Source: Actinophytocola sp036378875 (GTDB taxonomy: Bacteria > Actinomycetota > Actinomycetes > Mycobacteriales > Pseudonocardiaceae). From it: a DNA stretch of 64,000 bases. The position numbers were made by a program, and so were the translations under genes. How positions within the stretch are numbered: the stretch's first letter is position 1; each line of letters starts with the position of its first letter. Of this stretch, positions 15,147 through 25,032 are shown in pieces. The notes below the pieces were generated by a model. It saw nothing but the letters and a program-made list of their open reading frames with translations, searched no databases and was not told the DNA's origin. The stretch is from assembly GCF_036378875.1 (NCBI RefSeq), contig NZ_DASUVO010000023.1, positions 1-64,000 of the forward strand. The letters are read 5' to 3'.

Positions 15147-17198
15147 ATGACGTCCGATCCGTTCAACGCCACCGGTGAGCCCGCGCTGACCTCGGGTGCG
15201 GGTGGCACCGTGACGCTGCTCGACGGGAGCACGTTCTGCCTGTCCGACTCGACCGGCGACGTCGTGCCCGGCACCGCGCACGGGTTGTTCTTCTCCGACG
15301 CGCGGGTGCTGTCGCGGTGGGAGCTGCGGCTCGACGGGAACGTGCCTCACGCACTGTCCACCGCGCACTCGGAGGCGTTCGCCGCGCGGTTCGTGTCGCG
15401 GCGACCGCCCGCCGCCGGACAGGGGGACAGCACGCTGCTGCTGGTGCGGGAACGGCACGTCGCCGACGGCATGCGGGAGACCATCACGGTCCACAACCTG
15501 GGGCGTGAGGCCACGGTGGTGCGGCTCGACCTGCACGTGGCGGCCGATTTCGCCGACCTGTTCGCGGTCAAGGAGGGTCGCGGTGTGGACGGTGGCGCGC
15601 AGGTGTCCGTGGCGGGTGGGGAACTCGTGCTGCGGCACGGCTCGCGAGGTGTCTCGGTCAGCGCGACCGCCGAGCCGACGACGGTTCCGGGTGTGTTGAG
15701 CTGGCGGGTCGTGGTGCCCGCTCGACAGCGCTGGAGCACCGAGGTCGTGGTGCGTCCCACCGATCGGGTGGAGCCGACGACGGGCCGCGGGCTCCGGGAG
15801 TGGCGGGAGGCCTGCACGGCTGTCACCGCGACCGACCCGGAGCTGACGAGCGTGCTGCGCCAGACCGTGAGCGACCTGGGCGCGCTGCGGCTCGAGGAGG
15901 GCGGGTGGCCGTTCGTGGCCGCGGGCGCGCCGTGGTTCATGACGCTGTTCGGCCGCGACAGCCTGCTCACCGCGTGGATGGCGCTGCCGCTCGACGCCGG
16001 GCTCGCGCTCGGCACGCTGCGAACCCTCGCCGAGAAACAGGGCCGTTCGGTCGACCCGCTGACCGAGGAGGAACCCGGCCGCGTCATGCACGAGCTGCGC
16101 CGCGGCCCGGACAGCGCGGCCGTGCTCGGCGGCAACCACTACTACGGCACGGTCGACGCCACCCCGCTGTTCGTCATGCTGCTGGCCGAGTGCTGGCGCT
16201 GGGGCGCGGACGAGGACGTGGTGCGGTCGCTGCTGCCGGCCGCCGACGCCGCGCTGGCCTGGGTGGACGGCTACGGCGACCGCGACGGCGACGGGTTCGT
16301 CGAGTACCGGCGGGCCACCGACCGCGGCATCGTCAACCAGGGCTGGAAGGACAGCCTCGACGGGATCAACGACGCGGTCGGCCGGCTCGCGACCCCGCCG
16401 GTCGCGCTGTGCGAGGTGCAGGGCTACGTGTACGCCGCGTGGCTGGCCCGTGCCGAGTTGGCCGAGGGGTTCGGCGACGCGGCCACCGCGGCCCGGCTGC
16501 TGGAGCGTGCCGACGGGTTTCGGCAGCGGTTCGCCGAGGCGTTCTGGCTGCCCGAGCGCGGCTGGTACGCGGTCGGGCTCGACGCCGAGAAGCGTCCGCT
16601 CGACGCGCTCACCAGCAACGCCGCCCACTGTCTGTGGACCGGCATCGCCACCGACGAGCACGCCGCGACACTGGTCGAGCGACTGTCCACACCGGACATG
16701 GACACCGGATACGGGCTGCGCACGCTCGCGTCGTCCATGGGCGCCTACAACCCGATGAGCTACCACGACGGCTCGGTGTGGCCGCACGACACGGCCATCG
16801 CGGTGGCGGGCCTGCTGCGGTACGCGCACGTGCCCGGCGCCGTGCGACTCGCGCACCGGCTCGCCGACGGCCTGCTCGACGCGGCCACCGCGTTCGGCGG
16901 GCGGCTGCCGGAGCTGTACTGCGGCTTTCCCCGGGACGAGTTCAGCCCGCCGGTACCGTTCCCGACGTCGTGCTCGCCGCAGGCGTGGGCGAGCGCCGCG
17001 CCGCTGCTGCTGGTCCGTGCGTTCCTCGGTCTGCGGCCGCACGTGCCGGGCCGCACGCTGGTCACCGACCCGCACCTCCCGCACCGGTGGGGCGAGGTCA
17101 CGCTGTCGGGGCTGAAACTGGGCCCGGTCACGGTGAACCTCACCGCGACAGGCGAGAAGGCCGAGGTGACGGGCCTTCCGGAGGGCTGGACGACCTAA
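15147..17198 (+). CDS. Glycogen debranching enzyme (amylo-alpha-1,6-glucosidase family)
   Basis: 683 residues. N-terminal GDE_N_bis domain (about 20-225; FCLSDSTGDVVPGTAHGLFF, FSDARVLSRWEL) and a C-terminal (alpha/alpha)6 GDE_C/GH-type barrel (about 250-670) with WFMTLFGRDSLLTAWM, NQGWKDS, LTSNAAHCLWTGIA and MSYHDGSVWPHDTAIAVAGL, all typical of actinobacterial amylo-1,6-glucosidase-like enzymes. Cytoplasmic, no signal peptide. Role: hydrolysis of alpha-1,6 branches or related glucosides. It is followed after 9 bp by a PcaB-like lyase, so they may share a transcript although no pathway link is evident. Confidence 0.92.
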   Translation: MTSDPFNATGEPALTSGAGGTVTLLDGSTFCLSDSTGDVVPGTAHGLFFSDARVLSRWELRLDGNVPHALSTAHSEAFAARFVSRRPPAAGQGDSTLLLVRERHVADGMRETITVHNLGREATVVRLDLHVAADFADLFAVKEGRGVDGGAQVSVAGGELVLRHGSRGVSVSATAEPTTVPGVLSWRVVVPARQRWSTEVVVRPTDRVEPTTGRGLREWREACTAVTATDPELTSVLRQTVSDLGALRLEEGGWPFVAAGAPWFMTLFGRDSLLTAWMALPLDAGLALGTLRTLAEKQGRSVDPLTEEEPGRVMHELRRGPDSAAVLGGNHYYGTVDATPLFVMLLAECWRWGADEDVVRSLLPAADAALAWVDGYGDRDGDGFVEYRRATDRGIVNQGWKDSLDGINDAVGRLATPPVALCEVQGYVYAAWLARAELAEGFGDAATAARLLERADGFRQRFAEAFWLPERGWYAVGLDAEKRPLDALTSNAAHCLWTGIATDEHAATLVERLSTPDMDTGYGLRTLASSMGAYNPMSYHDGSVWPHDTAIAVAGLLRYAHVPGAVRLAHRLADGLLDAATAFGGRLPELYCGFPRDEFSPPVPFPTSCSPQAWASAAPLLLVRAFLGLRPHVPGRTLVTDPHLPHRWGEVTLSGLKLGPVTVNLTATGEKAEVTGLPEGWTT

Positions 17199-17207
17199 GG
17201 TGGCCAG

Positions 17208-18575
17208 GTGAACGCGGGACTGCTGAGCCTGGTGTGGCCGGGCTCCGGAATGGACACTCTGCTGGCCGACGAGGCGTGGGTCGAGGCCATGTTGTCGGTC
17301 GAGGTCGCGCTGGCACGCACGCAGGCCCGGCTCGGCGTGATCCCGGAGACCGCCGCCGGCGCGATCGCCGAGGCCGCGAAGGCGACGCACATCGACGTCG
17401 CCGCGCTGGCACGGCGGGCACGCGGCGCGGGGAACCCCGTGGTGGAACTGGTCCGTGCGCTCACCGCGGCGACCGACGAGGGCGCGGCGGACTACGTGCA
17501 TCGTGGCGGCACGAGCCAGGACATCCTCGACTCGGCCACCATGGTGCTCGCCGCCCGCGCGCTCCGGCACACCGACGCGAGCCTGGCCCGCGTCGCGGAC
17601 ACGCTGGCCACGCTCGCCGACGAGCACCGGCACACCCCCATGGCCGCACGCACCCTCACCCAGCACGCGGTGCCGACGACGTTCGGCCTCAAGGCGGCCG
17701 GCTGGCTGACGCTGGTGCTCGACGCGACCGAACGGCTGCGGCGCACCCTCACCGACCTGCCCGTGCAGCTGGGCGGTGCGGCGGGCACGCTGGCGGCGTA
17801 CGTCGAGTACGCGCGGGCCGCGGGGGTGCCGGCGAGCGGGCACGCGGCCGCGCTGACCGAAGGGGTGGCGGCCGAGCTGGGCCTGCGCGCACCGGCCGTG
17901 CCGTGGCACACCCAGCGCACCCCGATCGCCGACCTGGGCTGGGTGTCCGTTGTGGTCACCGGGGCGTTGGGCAAGCTGGCCGTCGACGTGCTCGGGGCGA
18001 GCCGCACGGAGGTCGGCGAGGTGGCCGAGGCGTCGGGTGGCGGGTCGTCGGCCATGCCGCAGAAGCAGAACCCGGTCCTCGCCACGTTGATCGTGTCCGC
18101 GGCACGGCAGGCGCCCGCGTACGCCGCCATGCTGGGCCAGAGCATGCTGGCCGAGGACGAGCGCTCCCCCGGCGGCTGGCATTCGGAGTGGCAGCCGCTG
18201 CGGGAAACGCTTCGGCTGGCGGGCGGCGCGGCGCACACCGCGGCCGAGCTGGTGTCCGGGCTGCGGGTGTTCCCCGAACGGCTCGCCGAGAACCTGGCCA
18301 TGGGCGGCGGCACGATCGTGTCGGAGCGGCTCGGTGTCGTGCTGGCGCCGGTGCTCGGCAAGGCGGCGGCCAAGGAACTGCTGGGCCGGATCGCGAGGCA
18401 GGCGGCGGCCGGGGAAGGCAGGTTCGCCGACCTGGTGCGCGCGGCCCCAGAGCTGACAGACGCGTTGGACCTCGAGGACCTGCTCGCACCGGAGAACTAC
18501 CTCGGCGCCGCGGACGAACTGGTGGACCGGGTGCTGGCGCGGCACATGACCGTGACACGGGATCGTCCACAATAG
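17208..18575 (+). CDS. pcaB: 3-carboxy-cis,cis-muconate cycloisomerase-like lyase
   Basis: 455 residues, fumarase/aspartase superfamily. Signature GGGSSAMPQKQNP at about 275-287 (flexible loop with catalytic Ser) and HRGGTSQDILDSA around residue 100 are closest to PcaB, which converts 3-carboxymuconate to 4-carboxymuconolactone in the protocatechuate branch of beta-ketoadipate degradation. No other pca genes are in the window. Adenylosuccinate lyase is a less likely alternative because the N-terminus LLSLVWPGSGMDTLLADEAW matches PcaB. GTG start at 17208, 9 bp after the debranching enzyme. Confidence 0.85.
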   Translation: MNAGLLSLVWPGSGMDTLLADEAWVEAMLSVEVALARTQARLGVIPETAAGAIAEAAKATHIDVAALARRARGAGNPVVELVRALTAATDEGAADYVHRGGTSQDILDSATMVLAARALRHTDASLARVADTLATLADEHRHTPMAARTLTQHAVPTTFGLKAAGWLTLVLDATERLRRTLTDLPVQLGGAAGTLAAYVEYARAAGVPASGHAAALTEGVAAELGLRAPAVPWHTQRTPIADLGWVSVVVTGALGKLAVDVLGASRTEVGEVAEASGGGSSAMPQKQNPVLATLIVSAARQAPAYAAMLGQSMLAEDERSPGGWHSEWQPLRETLRLAGGAAHTAAELVSGLRVFPERLAENLAMGGGTIVSERLGVVLAPVLGKAAAKELLGRIARQAAAGEGRFADLVRAAPELTDALDLEDLLAPENYLGAADELVDRVLARHMTVTRDRPQ

Positions 18576-18681
18576 ACGCTCTGGGTCGACCAGCGCGTTA
18601 TTCGATCGCGCCACGCGAGGTGCTTCCGGCAGCATGGGGCTCGGCGACGTATCCGGCGTTGCGGAGAGGGGGCGGCCGCGC

Positions 18682-20487
18682 GTGTCCAGTCGCAAGGCGG
18701 CGGTGTTGTTGGCACTGCGCTACTACTGGCGGGAGTTGGCCGACCGCAAGCGATTTTCCGGGCCGGCGCTCATGTTGCCGTCGCTGGGGAACATCAGCCT
18801 CCACTACCTCGCACCGCTGGTCGTCGCCGACCTCGCGGGCGCGGTCGCCGGCGGCATGCCGGTCGAGTTCGGGACGGTGCTGCCCTGGGTGCTCACCTTC
18901 GCCGGCACGTTGTTGCTCGCCGAGGTGTTGTGGCGGGTCGGCCTGCACTGTCTCAACAGGACGGACGGGTACGGCATCGAGCACCTCTACGAGCTCGGCA
19001 TGAAAGAGCTGCTGGCCAAGGACGCGGCCTTCTTCCACGACAACTTCGCCGGCTCGCTGACCAAGCGGGTGCTGAGCTTCGCGTCCCGGTTCGAGGAGTT
19101 CGTCAACACGATGGCGTTCTCGGTGAGCGCGAACGTCATGCCGCTGATCTTCGCGTCGGTCGTGCTGTGGCGCTACGACCCGGTGCTCGTCCTCGTGCTG
19201 CTCGGCCTCATCGCGTTCACCGGGTTCGTCATCGCACCGCTCATCCGCCGCAGGCAGGCGCTGGTCGACGCGCGGGAAGCCGCCATGGCGCGGGTCTCCG
19301 GCCACGTCGCCGACAGCCTCAGCAACATGGCGACCATCAGGGCCTTCGCCGCGGAGGAACGTGAGGCGGCCGAGCACCGCAACCGCGTCGGCCACCTGCG
19401 CCGGCTCGCGCTCCGCTCGTGGGACTACGGGAACCTCCGCATCGACTTGGTGGTCGCCCCGCTGTCGATCCTCACCAACACACTCGGCCTGCTGATCGCC
19501 GTCGGTCTGTCCGGCGGCCGGCTCGGCGTCGAGGCGATCATCGTCTCGTTCACGTACTTCACCAGCGCGACGAAGGTCATGTTCGAGTTCAACCAGATCT
19601 ACCGCCGCCTGGAGAGCGCGCTCACCGAGGCCGCGCAGTTCACCGAGCTGCTGCTCGACCCGCCGACGGTGCTCGACCCGCCGTCCCCGGAACCGTTGCG
19701 ACCTTCCTCGAAAGACGTCCGGTTCGAGCACGTGCACTTCGCGCACGCGGGCGCGGCACCGCTGTTCACCGGCCTGGACCTGGTGGTGCGCAGCGGCACG
19801 AAGGTGGGTCTCGTCGGCCGGTCCGGCGGCGGCAAGTCCACGATCACCCAGCTGCTGCTGCGGATGATGGACATCCAGTCGGGCACGATCCGCGTCGGGG
19901 GCCAGGACATCGCCAGCCTGCGGCAGGCCGACTTACGCAGCCTCATCGCGTACGTCCCGCAGGAGCCGGCGATGTTCCACCGGACACTGCGCGAGAACAT
20001 CGCGTTCGCCCGCCCCGACGCCACCGACGCGGAGATCATGGCGGCCGCGCGGGCGGCACACGTCACCGAGTTCGCCGAGACCCTGCCGGACGGCTTCGAC
20101 ACCCTCGTCGGCGAACGCGGCGTCAAGCTGTCCGGTGGCCAGCGCCAACGGGTGGCCCTGGCCAGGGCAATCCTGCGGGACGCGCCGATCCTGCTGCTCG
20201 ACGAGGCGACCAGCGCGCTGGACTCCGAAAGCGAGATCCTTATCCAGCAAGCACTCTGGCGGATCATGGACGGCCGCACCGCGCTGGTCGTGGCACACCG
20301 CCTGAGCACGGTCGCCCGCATGGACCAGCTGGTGGTGCTCGACCGAGGCCAGATCGTCGAACAGGGCACGCACGAGGAACTGCTCTCGCGGCACGGCACC
20401 TATGCCCGCCTGTGGCAGCACCAGTCGGGCGGCTTCTTCGACGACACAGCCAACACGTCCGAGGGCCGGGTGCCGGCCGACGCGTAG
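18682..20487 (+). CDS. ABC exporter, fused transmembrane and ATPase domains
   Basis: About 601 residues from GTG 18682, which has AGGGGG 9 nt upstream; an in-frame ATG at 18634 would add 16 residues but is less well spaced. Type IV ABC half-transporter: six transmembrane helices (about 30-330) then nucleotide-binding domain with Walker A GRSGGGKST, Q-loop AYVPQEPAMF, signature LSGGQRQR, Walker B ILLLDEATSALD and AHRL switch. A homodimer could be functional; no second half-transporter is adjacent. Substrate unknown (multidrug, lipid or peptide). A strong hairpin overlaps the stop codon. Confidence 0.93.
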   Translation: MSSRKAAVLLALRYYWRELADRKRFSGPALMLPSLGNISLHYLAPLVVADLAGAVAGGMPVEFGTVLPWVLTFAGTLLLAEVLWRVGLHCLNRTDGYGIEHLYELGMKELLAKDAAFFHDNFAGSLTKRVLSFASRFEEFVNTMAFSVSANVMPLIFASVVLWRYDPVLVLVLLGLIAFTGFVIAPLIRRRQALVDAREAAMARVSGHVADSLSNMATIRAFAAEEREAAEHRNRVGHLRRLALRSWDYGNLRIDLVVAPLSILTNTLGLLIAVGLSGGRLGVEAIIVSFTYFTSATKVMFEFNQIYRRLESALTEAAQFTELLLDPPTVLDPPSPEPLRPSSKDVRFEHVHFAHAGAAPLFTGLDLVVRSGTKVGLVGRSGGGKSTITQLLLRMMDIQSGTIRVGGQDIASLRQADLRSLIAYVPQEPAMFHRTLRENIAFARPDATDAEIMAAARAAHVTEFAETLPDGFDTLVGERGVKLSGGQRQRVALARAILRDAPILLLDEATSALDSESEILIQQALWRIMDGRTALVVAHRLSTVARMDQLVVLDRGQIVEQGTHEELLSRHGTYARLWQHQSGGFFDDTANTSEGRVPADA

Positions 20488-20506
20488 TCGCGACCGGCAC
20501 CCGGCC
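20464..20506 (+). terminator. Terminator hairpin spanning the ABC exporter stop codon
   Basis: Perfect 13-bp stem GGCCGGGTGCCGG / CCGGCACCCGGCC with the TAG stop in the 17-nt loop. Placed to end the exporter transcript and to separate it from the minus-strand gene just after it. Confidence 0.8.
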
Positions 20507-20516
20507 TCCGCTCAGC

Positions 20517-20837
20517 TCACACGCCGTCGCCGTGCTGGCCGTCACTGTGGACGGCCTGCCCTTGGACGTACGGCGGCCGTGCCGTGCGCCCGGCACCCAA
20601 CCGTCGACGCGGCATTCCGACGCCACCCTCCGTCCGGTCGACGATCCGCTGCGTGCCGCCGGTTGGTGAATACTCCTGCGGTTCCGTCTCTTCCTCGTCC
20701 GCGATGAAGCCACGCAGGCTCCTGGCGTCGAATCCCGGCACGCGGACCCACGCCCTGTCCCGGAACTCCTTGATCGCCACGGACACCTCGGCGAACTCGG
20801 CCTGGCGAACCAGCGCGGTGTGATCCCCACCGAACAC
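20517..20837 (-). CDS. Small hypothetical protein
   Basis: 106 residues from GTG 20837. Composition is protein-like over the first 75 residues (AEFAEVSVAIKEFRDRAW, FDARSLRGFIADEEETEPQE), without signal peptide or transmembrane segment; the tail is basic and low complexity. It is divergent from the methyltransferase gene with 34 bp between starts, and convergent with the ABC exporter beyond a terminator hairpin. No family recognised. It could be over-extended at the 3' end; I give moderate confidence that it is a real gene. Confidence 0.55.
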   Translation of the reverse strand: MFGGDHTALVRQAEFAEVSVAIKEFRDRAWVRVPGFDARSLRGFIADEEETEPQEYSPTGGTQRIVDRTEGGVGMPRRRLGAGRTARPPYVQGQAVHSDGQHGDGV

Positions 20838-20871
20838 GAGCCGACACGGCTGTCTGTGCCATGATCAGGTC

Positions 20872-21453
20872 ATGGACGAGGTGGTTCTCGCGGTGCTCGA
20901 TCGGGTGACCGAGGCCGCGGCGCGGCACGACGCCGCCCAGGAGGACAGGCTCGACCGGTGGCGGGTGCTCGAACCGGACGCCGGGCGTTTCGTGTGGTTC
21001 CTCGCGCAGGCGGTCGGGGCGCGGAACATCGTGGAGATAGGCACTTCCCGCGGCGTTTCGACACTGTGGCTCGCCGACGCGGCACGGGCGACCGGCGGTC
21101 GCGTGCTGAGCTTCGACACCGACCCGGCCGCCCAGGAGGACGCCGCTCGCACCGTCGCCGAGGCCGGGCTGTCCGACCACGTGGAGATGCGTCTCGAGGA
21201 CGGCGGCGCGGGCCTGGCCGCACTCGACGACGGCACGGTGGACCTGCTCTTCCTCGACGCCGAACGCACCGAGTACCCGTCGTGGTGGCCGCATCCCGTC
21301 CGCGTGCTCCGTGCGGGCGGTGTGCTCGTCGCCGACAACGCGCTGTCCCACCCCAAGGAGATCGCGCCACTGCACGACCTCCTCGTCAGGGACCTGACCG
21401 CGGTGACGACGATCCCCGTCGGCAAGGGCGAACTCGTCGCCCGCAAGCCCTGA
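20872..21453 (+). CDS. Class I SAM-dependent O-methyltransferase-like protein
   Basis: 193 residues. Rossmann-type methyltransferase of the O-methyltransferase/Methyltransf_24 group: motif I VEIGTSRGVSTLWLA, acidic ribose-binding SFDTD, LLFLDAERTEY (motif post-II) and LVADNALSHPKEI (motif III). No metal-binding triad is fully clear. ATG 20872. It ends 12 bp before the convergent cobN stop. Acceptor unknown. Confidence 0.9.
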   Translation: MDEVVLAVLDRVTEAAARHDAAQEDRLDRWRVLEPDAGRFVWFLAQAVGARNIVEIGTSRGVSTLWLADAARATGGRVLSFDTDPAAQEDAARTVAEAGLSDHVEMRLEDGGAGLAALDDGTVDLLFLDAERTEYPSWWPHPVRVLRAGGVLVADNALSHPKEIAPLHDLLVRDLTAVTTIPVGKGELVARKP

Positions 21454-21465
21454 GAAGCGCCCTTC

Positions 21466-24400
21466 CTACGTGTCGGCCTCCAGGTCGCCTTCCGTCCGCA
21501 GGTACAGGGCTCGCAGGGCGTTCAGTGTGTTCTCGTCCGGCGTGGCCCACATCTTGCGTTCTGCCGCCTCGAGGAGGCGTTCTGCGATGCCGTGCATGGC
21601 CCACGGGTTGGACTCGGCGAGGAACTTCTGGTTCTCCTCGTCCAGCAGGTAGGTCTGGGCCAGCTGCTCGTACATCCAGTCGGTGACCACACCGGTGGTG
21701 GCGTCGTAGCCGAACAAATAGTCCACAGTGGCCGCGAGCTCGAATGCGCCCTTGTAGCCGTGCCGGCGCATGGCGGCGATCCAGCGCGGGTTCACCACCC
21801 TCGAACGGAAAACCCTGGCGGTCTCCTCGGTGAGCGACCTGGTGCGTACGGCGTCCGGGCGGGTGCTGTCGCCGATGTAGGCCGCCGGGGTGCGGCCGGT
21901 CAGCGCGCGGACGGTCGCGATCATGCCGCCGTGGTACTGGAAGTAGTCGTCGGAGTCGGCGATGTCGTGCTCGCGGGTGTCGGTGTTCTTTGCGGCCACG
22001 GCGATTCTGCGGTAGGCGGCCTCCATGTCCTCGCGGGCGGCCCTGCCGTCCAGGCCACGGCCGTACGCGAAACCACCCCACACCGCGTACACCTCGGCGA
22101 GATCCTTGTCGTCGCGCCAGTTGTGGCTGTCGATCAGCGGCAGCAGGCCGGCGCCGTACGAGCCTGGCTTCGAGCCGAACACGCGTGTGGTGGCGCGCCG
22201 CTCGTCGCCATGTGCCGTCAGATCCGCTCGTACGTGGGCTCGCACGTAGTTGTCCTCTTCGGACTCCTCCAGCGCGGCGACCATCCGCGCCGCGTCGTCC
22301 AGCAGGTGCACCACGTGGGGGAACGCGTCCCGGAAGAAGCCGGAGATCCGGACCGTCACGTCGATCCTCGGGCGGCCCAGCTCGTCGAGGGGAACGACGG
22401 TCAGGCCGCTCACCCGGCGGGACGCCTCGTCCCAGACCGGCCGAACTCCCAGCAGTGCGAACACTTCCGCGATGTCGTCGCCCGACGTGCGCATCGCCGA
22501 GGTGCCCCAGATCGACAGGCCGACGGAGCGTGGCCAGTCACCGGTGTCGGCGCGGTAGCGGGACAGCAGCGAGTCCGCCATGGCCTGGCCCGTCTCCCAC
22601 GCGAGCCTGCTGGGGATCGCCTTGGGGTCGACGGAGTAGAAGTTCCGCCCGGTCGGCAGCACGTTCACCAGGCCACGCAACGGCGAACCACTCGGGCCTG
22701 CCGGGACGTAGCCGCCCGCGAGCGCGTGCAGCACGTGGTCCAACTCGTCGGTCGTGCGGTCGAGCCTCGGCACGATCTCGGTGGCGGCGAACCGAAGCAC
22801 GTCCCTGACCGCCGACGGCAGGTCCTCGTCCACTGCCTCCGGCCGCCATCCTTGTGACTCCATCGTGGACACCAGAGCCAACGCGGTCTCCTCGATCTCA
22901 TCCACAGTGGACCGACTGGCGGAGCCGTCCTCCGCGAGGCCCAGCGCTTCACGCAGACCAGGCAGCGCGTTGGCGTCGCCGCCCCACACCTGACGTGCCC
23001 GCAGCATCGAGGACACCAGGTTCACCCTGGCCTCGCCGGTCGGCGCGACGCCGAGCACGTGCAGGCCGTCGCGGATCTGCGCGTCCTTCACCTCACACAG
23101 CCAACCGTCCACATGCAACAGGAAGTCGTCGAACTCCGCGTCGTGCGGCCGGTCGCCGACGCCGAGGTCGTGGTCGAGCTTGGCGGCCTGGATGAGCGTC
23201 CAGATCTGCGCGCGGATGGCCGGCAGCTTCGCGGGGTCCATCGCGGCGATCGAGGCGTGCTCGTCGAGCAGTTGCTCCAGCCTGGCCATGTCGCCGTAGC
23301 TCTCCGCTCGCGCCATCGGCGGCACGAGATGGTCGACGAGGGTGGCATGCGCGCGCCGCTTCGCCTGCGTGCCCTCGCCGGGGTCGTTGACCAGGAACGG
23401 GTAGATGAGCGGCAGGTCGCCGAGCGCGGCGTCCGTCGCGCAGGAGGCGGACATGCCGAGGTTCTTGCCGGGCAACCACTCCAGGTTGCCGTGCTTGCCG
23501 AGGTGGACCATCGCGTGCGCGCCGAAGGTGTCGCGGATCCACCGGTAGGCGGCCAGGTAGTGGTGGCTGGGCGGCAGGTCCGGGTCGTGGTAGATCGCGA
23601 CCGGGTTCTCGCCGAAACCGCGTGGCGGCTGCACCATCACGACGACGTTGCCGGCGACCAGTGCCGCGAGGACGATCTCGCCGTCCTTGTCGCGGGAACG
23701 GTCGACGTACAGCTCACCGGGCGCCGGACCCCAGTGCTGCTCGATGTTCTCGCGAAGGTCGTCCGGGAGGGTCGCGAACCAGGCCCGGTAGTCGGCGGCC
23801 GCGATACGCACCGGGTTGCCGGCGAGCTTGTCCTCGGTGAGCCAGTCGGGATCCTGGCCGCCGGCCTCGATGAGGGCGTGGATCAGCGCGTCGCCGTCCC
23901 CTGCGTCGAGCCCCGGCAGTTCGTCGACCGTGTATCCGTTGGCGCGCATGGTGTTCAGGAGCCGGACCGCGCTGGCGGGAGTGTCGAGGCCGACGGCGTT
24001 GCCGATCCGGGCGTGCTTGGTGGGGTACGCGGACAGTATGACCGCGACCTTGCGCTCCGCCGGCGGCACGTGCCGCAGTCTCGCGTGCCGGACGGCGATG
24101 CCGGCGACCCGCGCCGCCCGCTCCGGGTCGGGCACGTACACCGACAGCCCGTCCGCGTCGAGTTCCTTGAAGGAGAAGGGAACCGAGATCAGGCGGCCGT
24201 CGAACTCCGGCACCGCCACCTGGGTCGCGGTGTCCAATGGTGACAGTCCCTCGTCGCTGTCCGCCCATACCTCCCGGCTCCAGGTGAGGCACAGTCCCTG
24301 GATGATGGGCACGTCGAGAGCCGCCAGCGCGCCGACGTCCCAGGCGCCGTCGTCGCCACCGGCCGACGCCGCGGCCGGGGTGGCGCCACCCGCGGCGAGC

Positions 24401-25032
24401 ACGGTCACCACGAGCGCGTCCGCCTTGCCCAGCAACGAGATGAGGTCGTCCGGCGCGGTACGCAGGGACGCGCAGAACACCGGCATGGCCTGCCCACCGG
24501 CGTCCTCGATGGCGTCACACAGGGCCTCGACGAACGTCGTGTTGCCGGCCATGTGGTGCGCCCGGTAGTAGAGCACGGCGACGACCGGCCCGTTCCCGGT
24601 GCGGGCACCGCGTTCCAGTTGTCCCCAGACGGGCGTCGCCGCTGGCGGGGCGAAGCCGTTGCCCGTGAGCAGCACGGTGTCGGACAGGAAGTTCGCCAGC
24701 TGCTGGAGGTTGTCGCGGCCGCCGTGTGCGAGGTAGGCGTGTGCTTCGGCGACCACTCCACCGGGCACTGTGGACAGCTCCATCAGCTCGGCGTCGGGGG
24801 CCTGCTCCCCGCCGAGCACCACGACCGGACGCGGCCCGGCGAGCAACGCGTCGAGCCCGTCCTCCCAGGCTCGCCGGCCACCGAGCAGCCGGACGACGAC
24901 CAGGTCGACCCCGTCGAGAAGCGCGGGCAGGTCGTCGAGTCCAAGCCGCGCCGGATTGCCGAGCCGGTAGCCCGCGCCGCTGGCGCGTGCCGAGAGAAGG
25001 TCCGTGTCGGAGGTGGAGAGCAGCAGGATCAC
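21466..25032 (-). CDS. cobN: Cobaltochelatase large subunit CobN
   Basis: 1188 residues, the usual CobN length. Binds hydrogenobyrinic acid a,c-diamide and, with AAA+/VWA partner(s), inserts cobalt. CobN/BchH landmarks seen: N-terminal ILLLSTSDTDLLSARAS, GKHGNLEWLPGKNLG, AYRWIRDTFGAHAMVHLG, FGSKPGSYGAGLLPLIDS and WAMHGIAERLLEAAERKMW near the C-terminus. The start is GTG 25032; the longer frame to 25110 would run through the divergent cobG start. The gap to cobG is only 24 bp with a TATATT element, and no ribosome site is seen, so a leaderless mRNA is likely. The ATPase partner is probably the ChlI/ChlD-type protein at 32443. Confidence 0.96.
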   Translation of the reverse strand: MILLLSTSDTDLLSARASGAGYRLGNPARLGLDDLPALLDGVDLVVVRLLGGRRAWEDGLDALLAGPRPVVVLGGEQAPDAELMELSTVPGGVVAEAHAYLAHGGRDNLQQLANFLSDTVLLTGNGFAPPAATPVWGQLERGARTGNGPVVAVLYYRAHHMAGNTTFVEALCDAIEDAGGQAMPVFCASLRTAPDDLISLLGKADALVVTVLAAGGATPAAASAGGDDGAWDVGALAALDVPIIQGLCLTWSREVWADSDEGLSPLDTATQVAVPEFDGRLISVPFSFKELDADGLSVYVPDPERAARVAGIAVRHARLRHVPPAERKVAVILSAYPTKHARIGNAVGLDTPASAVRLLNTMRANGYTVDELPGLDAGDGDALIHALIEAGGQDPDWLTEDKLAGNPVRIAAADYRAWFATLPDDLRENIEQHWGPAPGELYVDRSRDKDGEIVLAALVAGNVVVMVQPPRGFGENPVAIYHDPDLPPSHHYLAAYRWIRDTFGAHAMVHLGKHGNLEWLPGKNLGMSASCATDAALGDLPLIYPFLVNDPGEGTQAKRRAHATLVDHLVPPMARAESYGDMARLEQLLDEHASIAAMDPAKLPAIRAQIWTLIQAAKLDHDLGVGDRPHDAEFDDFLLHVDGWLCEVKDAQIRDGLHVLGVAPTGEARVNLVSSMLRARQVWGGDANALPGLREALGLAEDGSASRSTVDEIEETALALVSTMESQGWRPEAVDEDLPSAVRDVLRFAATEIVPRLDRTTDELDHVLHALAGGYVPAGPSGSPLRGLVNVLPTGRNFYSVDPKAIPSRLAWETGQAMADSLLSRYRADTGDWPRSVGLSIWGTSAMRTSGDDIAEVFALLGVRPVWDEASRRVSGLTVVPLDELGRPRIDVTVRISGFFRDAFPHVVHLLDDAARMVAALEESEEDNYVRAHVRADLTAHGDERRATTRVFGSKPGSYGAGLLPLIDSHNWRDDKDLAEVYAVWGGFAYGRGLDGRAAREDMEAAYRRIAVAAKNTDTREHDIADSDDYFQYHGGMIATVRALTGRTPAAYIGDSTRPDAVRTRSLTEETARVFRSRVVNPRWIAAMRRHGYKGAFELAATVDYLFGYDATTGVVTDWMYEQLAQTYLLDEENQKFLAESNPWAMHGIAERLLEAAERKMWATPDENTLNALRALYLRTEGDLEADT

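Noticed and set aside
14928..18695. 1255-codon open frame on the minus strand
   Set aside because: Lies antisense to the debranching enzyme and PcaB-like genes, is Arg/His/Gln rich and matches no family; it is the expected shadow frame of high-GC coding DNA.
15800..19003. 1067-codon open frame on the plus strand
   Set aside because: Runs out of frame through three well-supported genes with extreme Arg/Ala/Gly composition; no domain recognisable until it enters the real ABC exporter sequence in the wrong frame.
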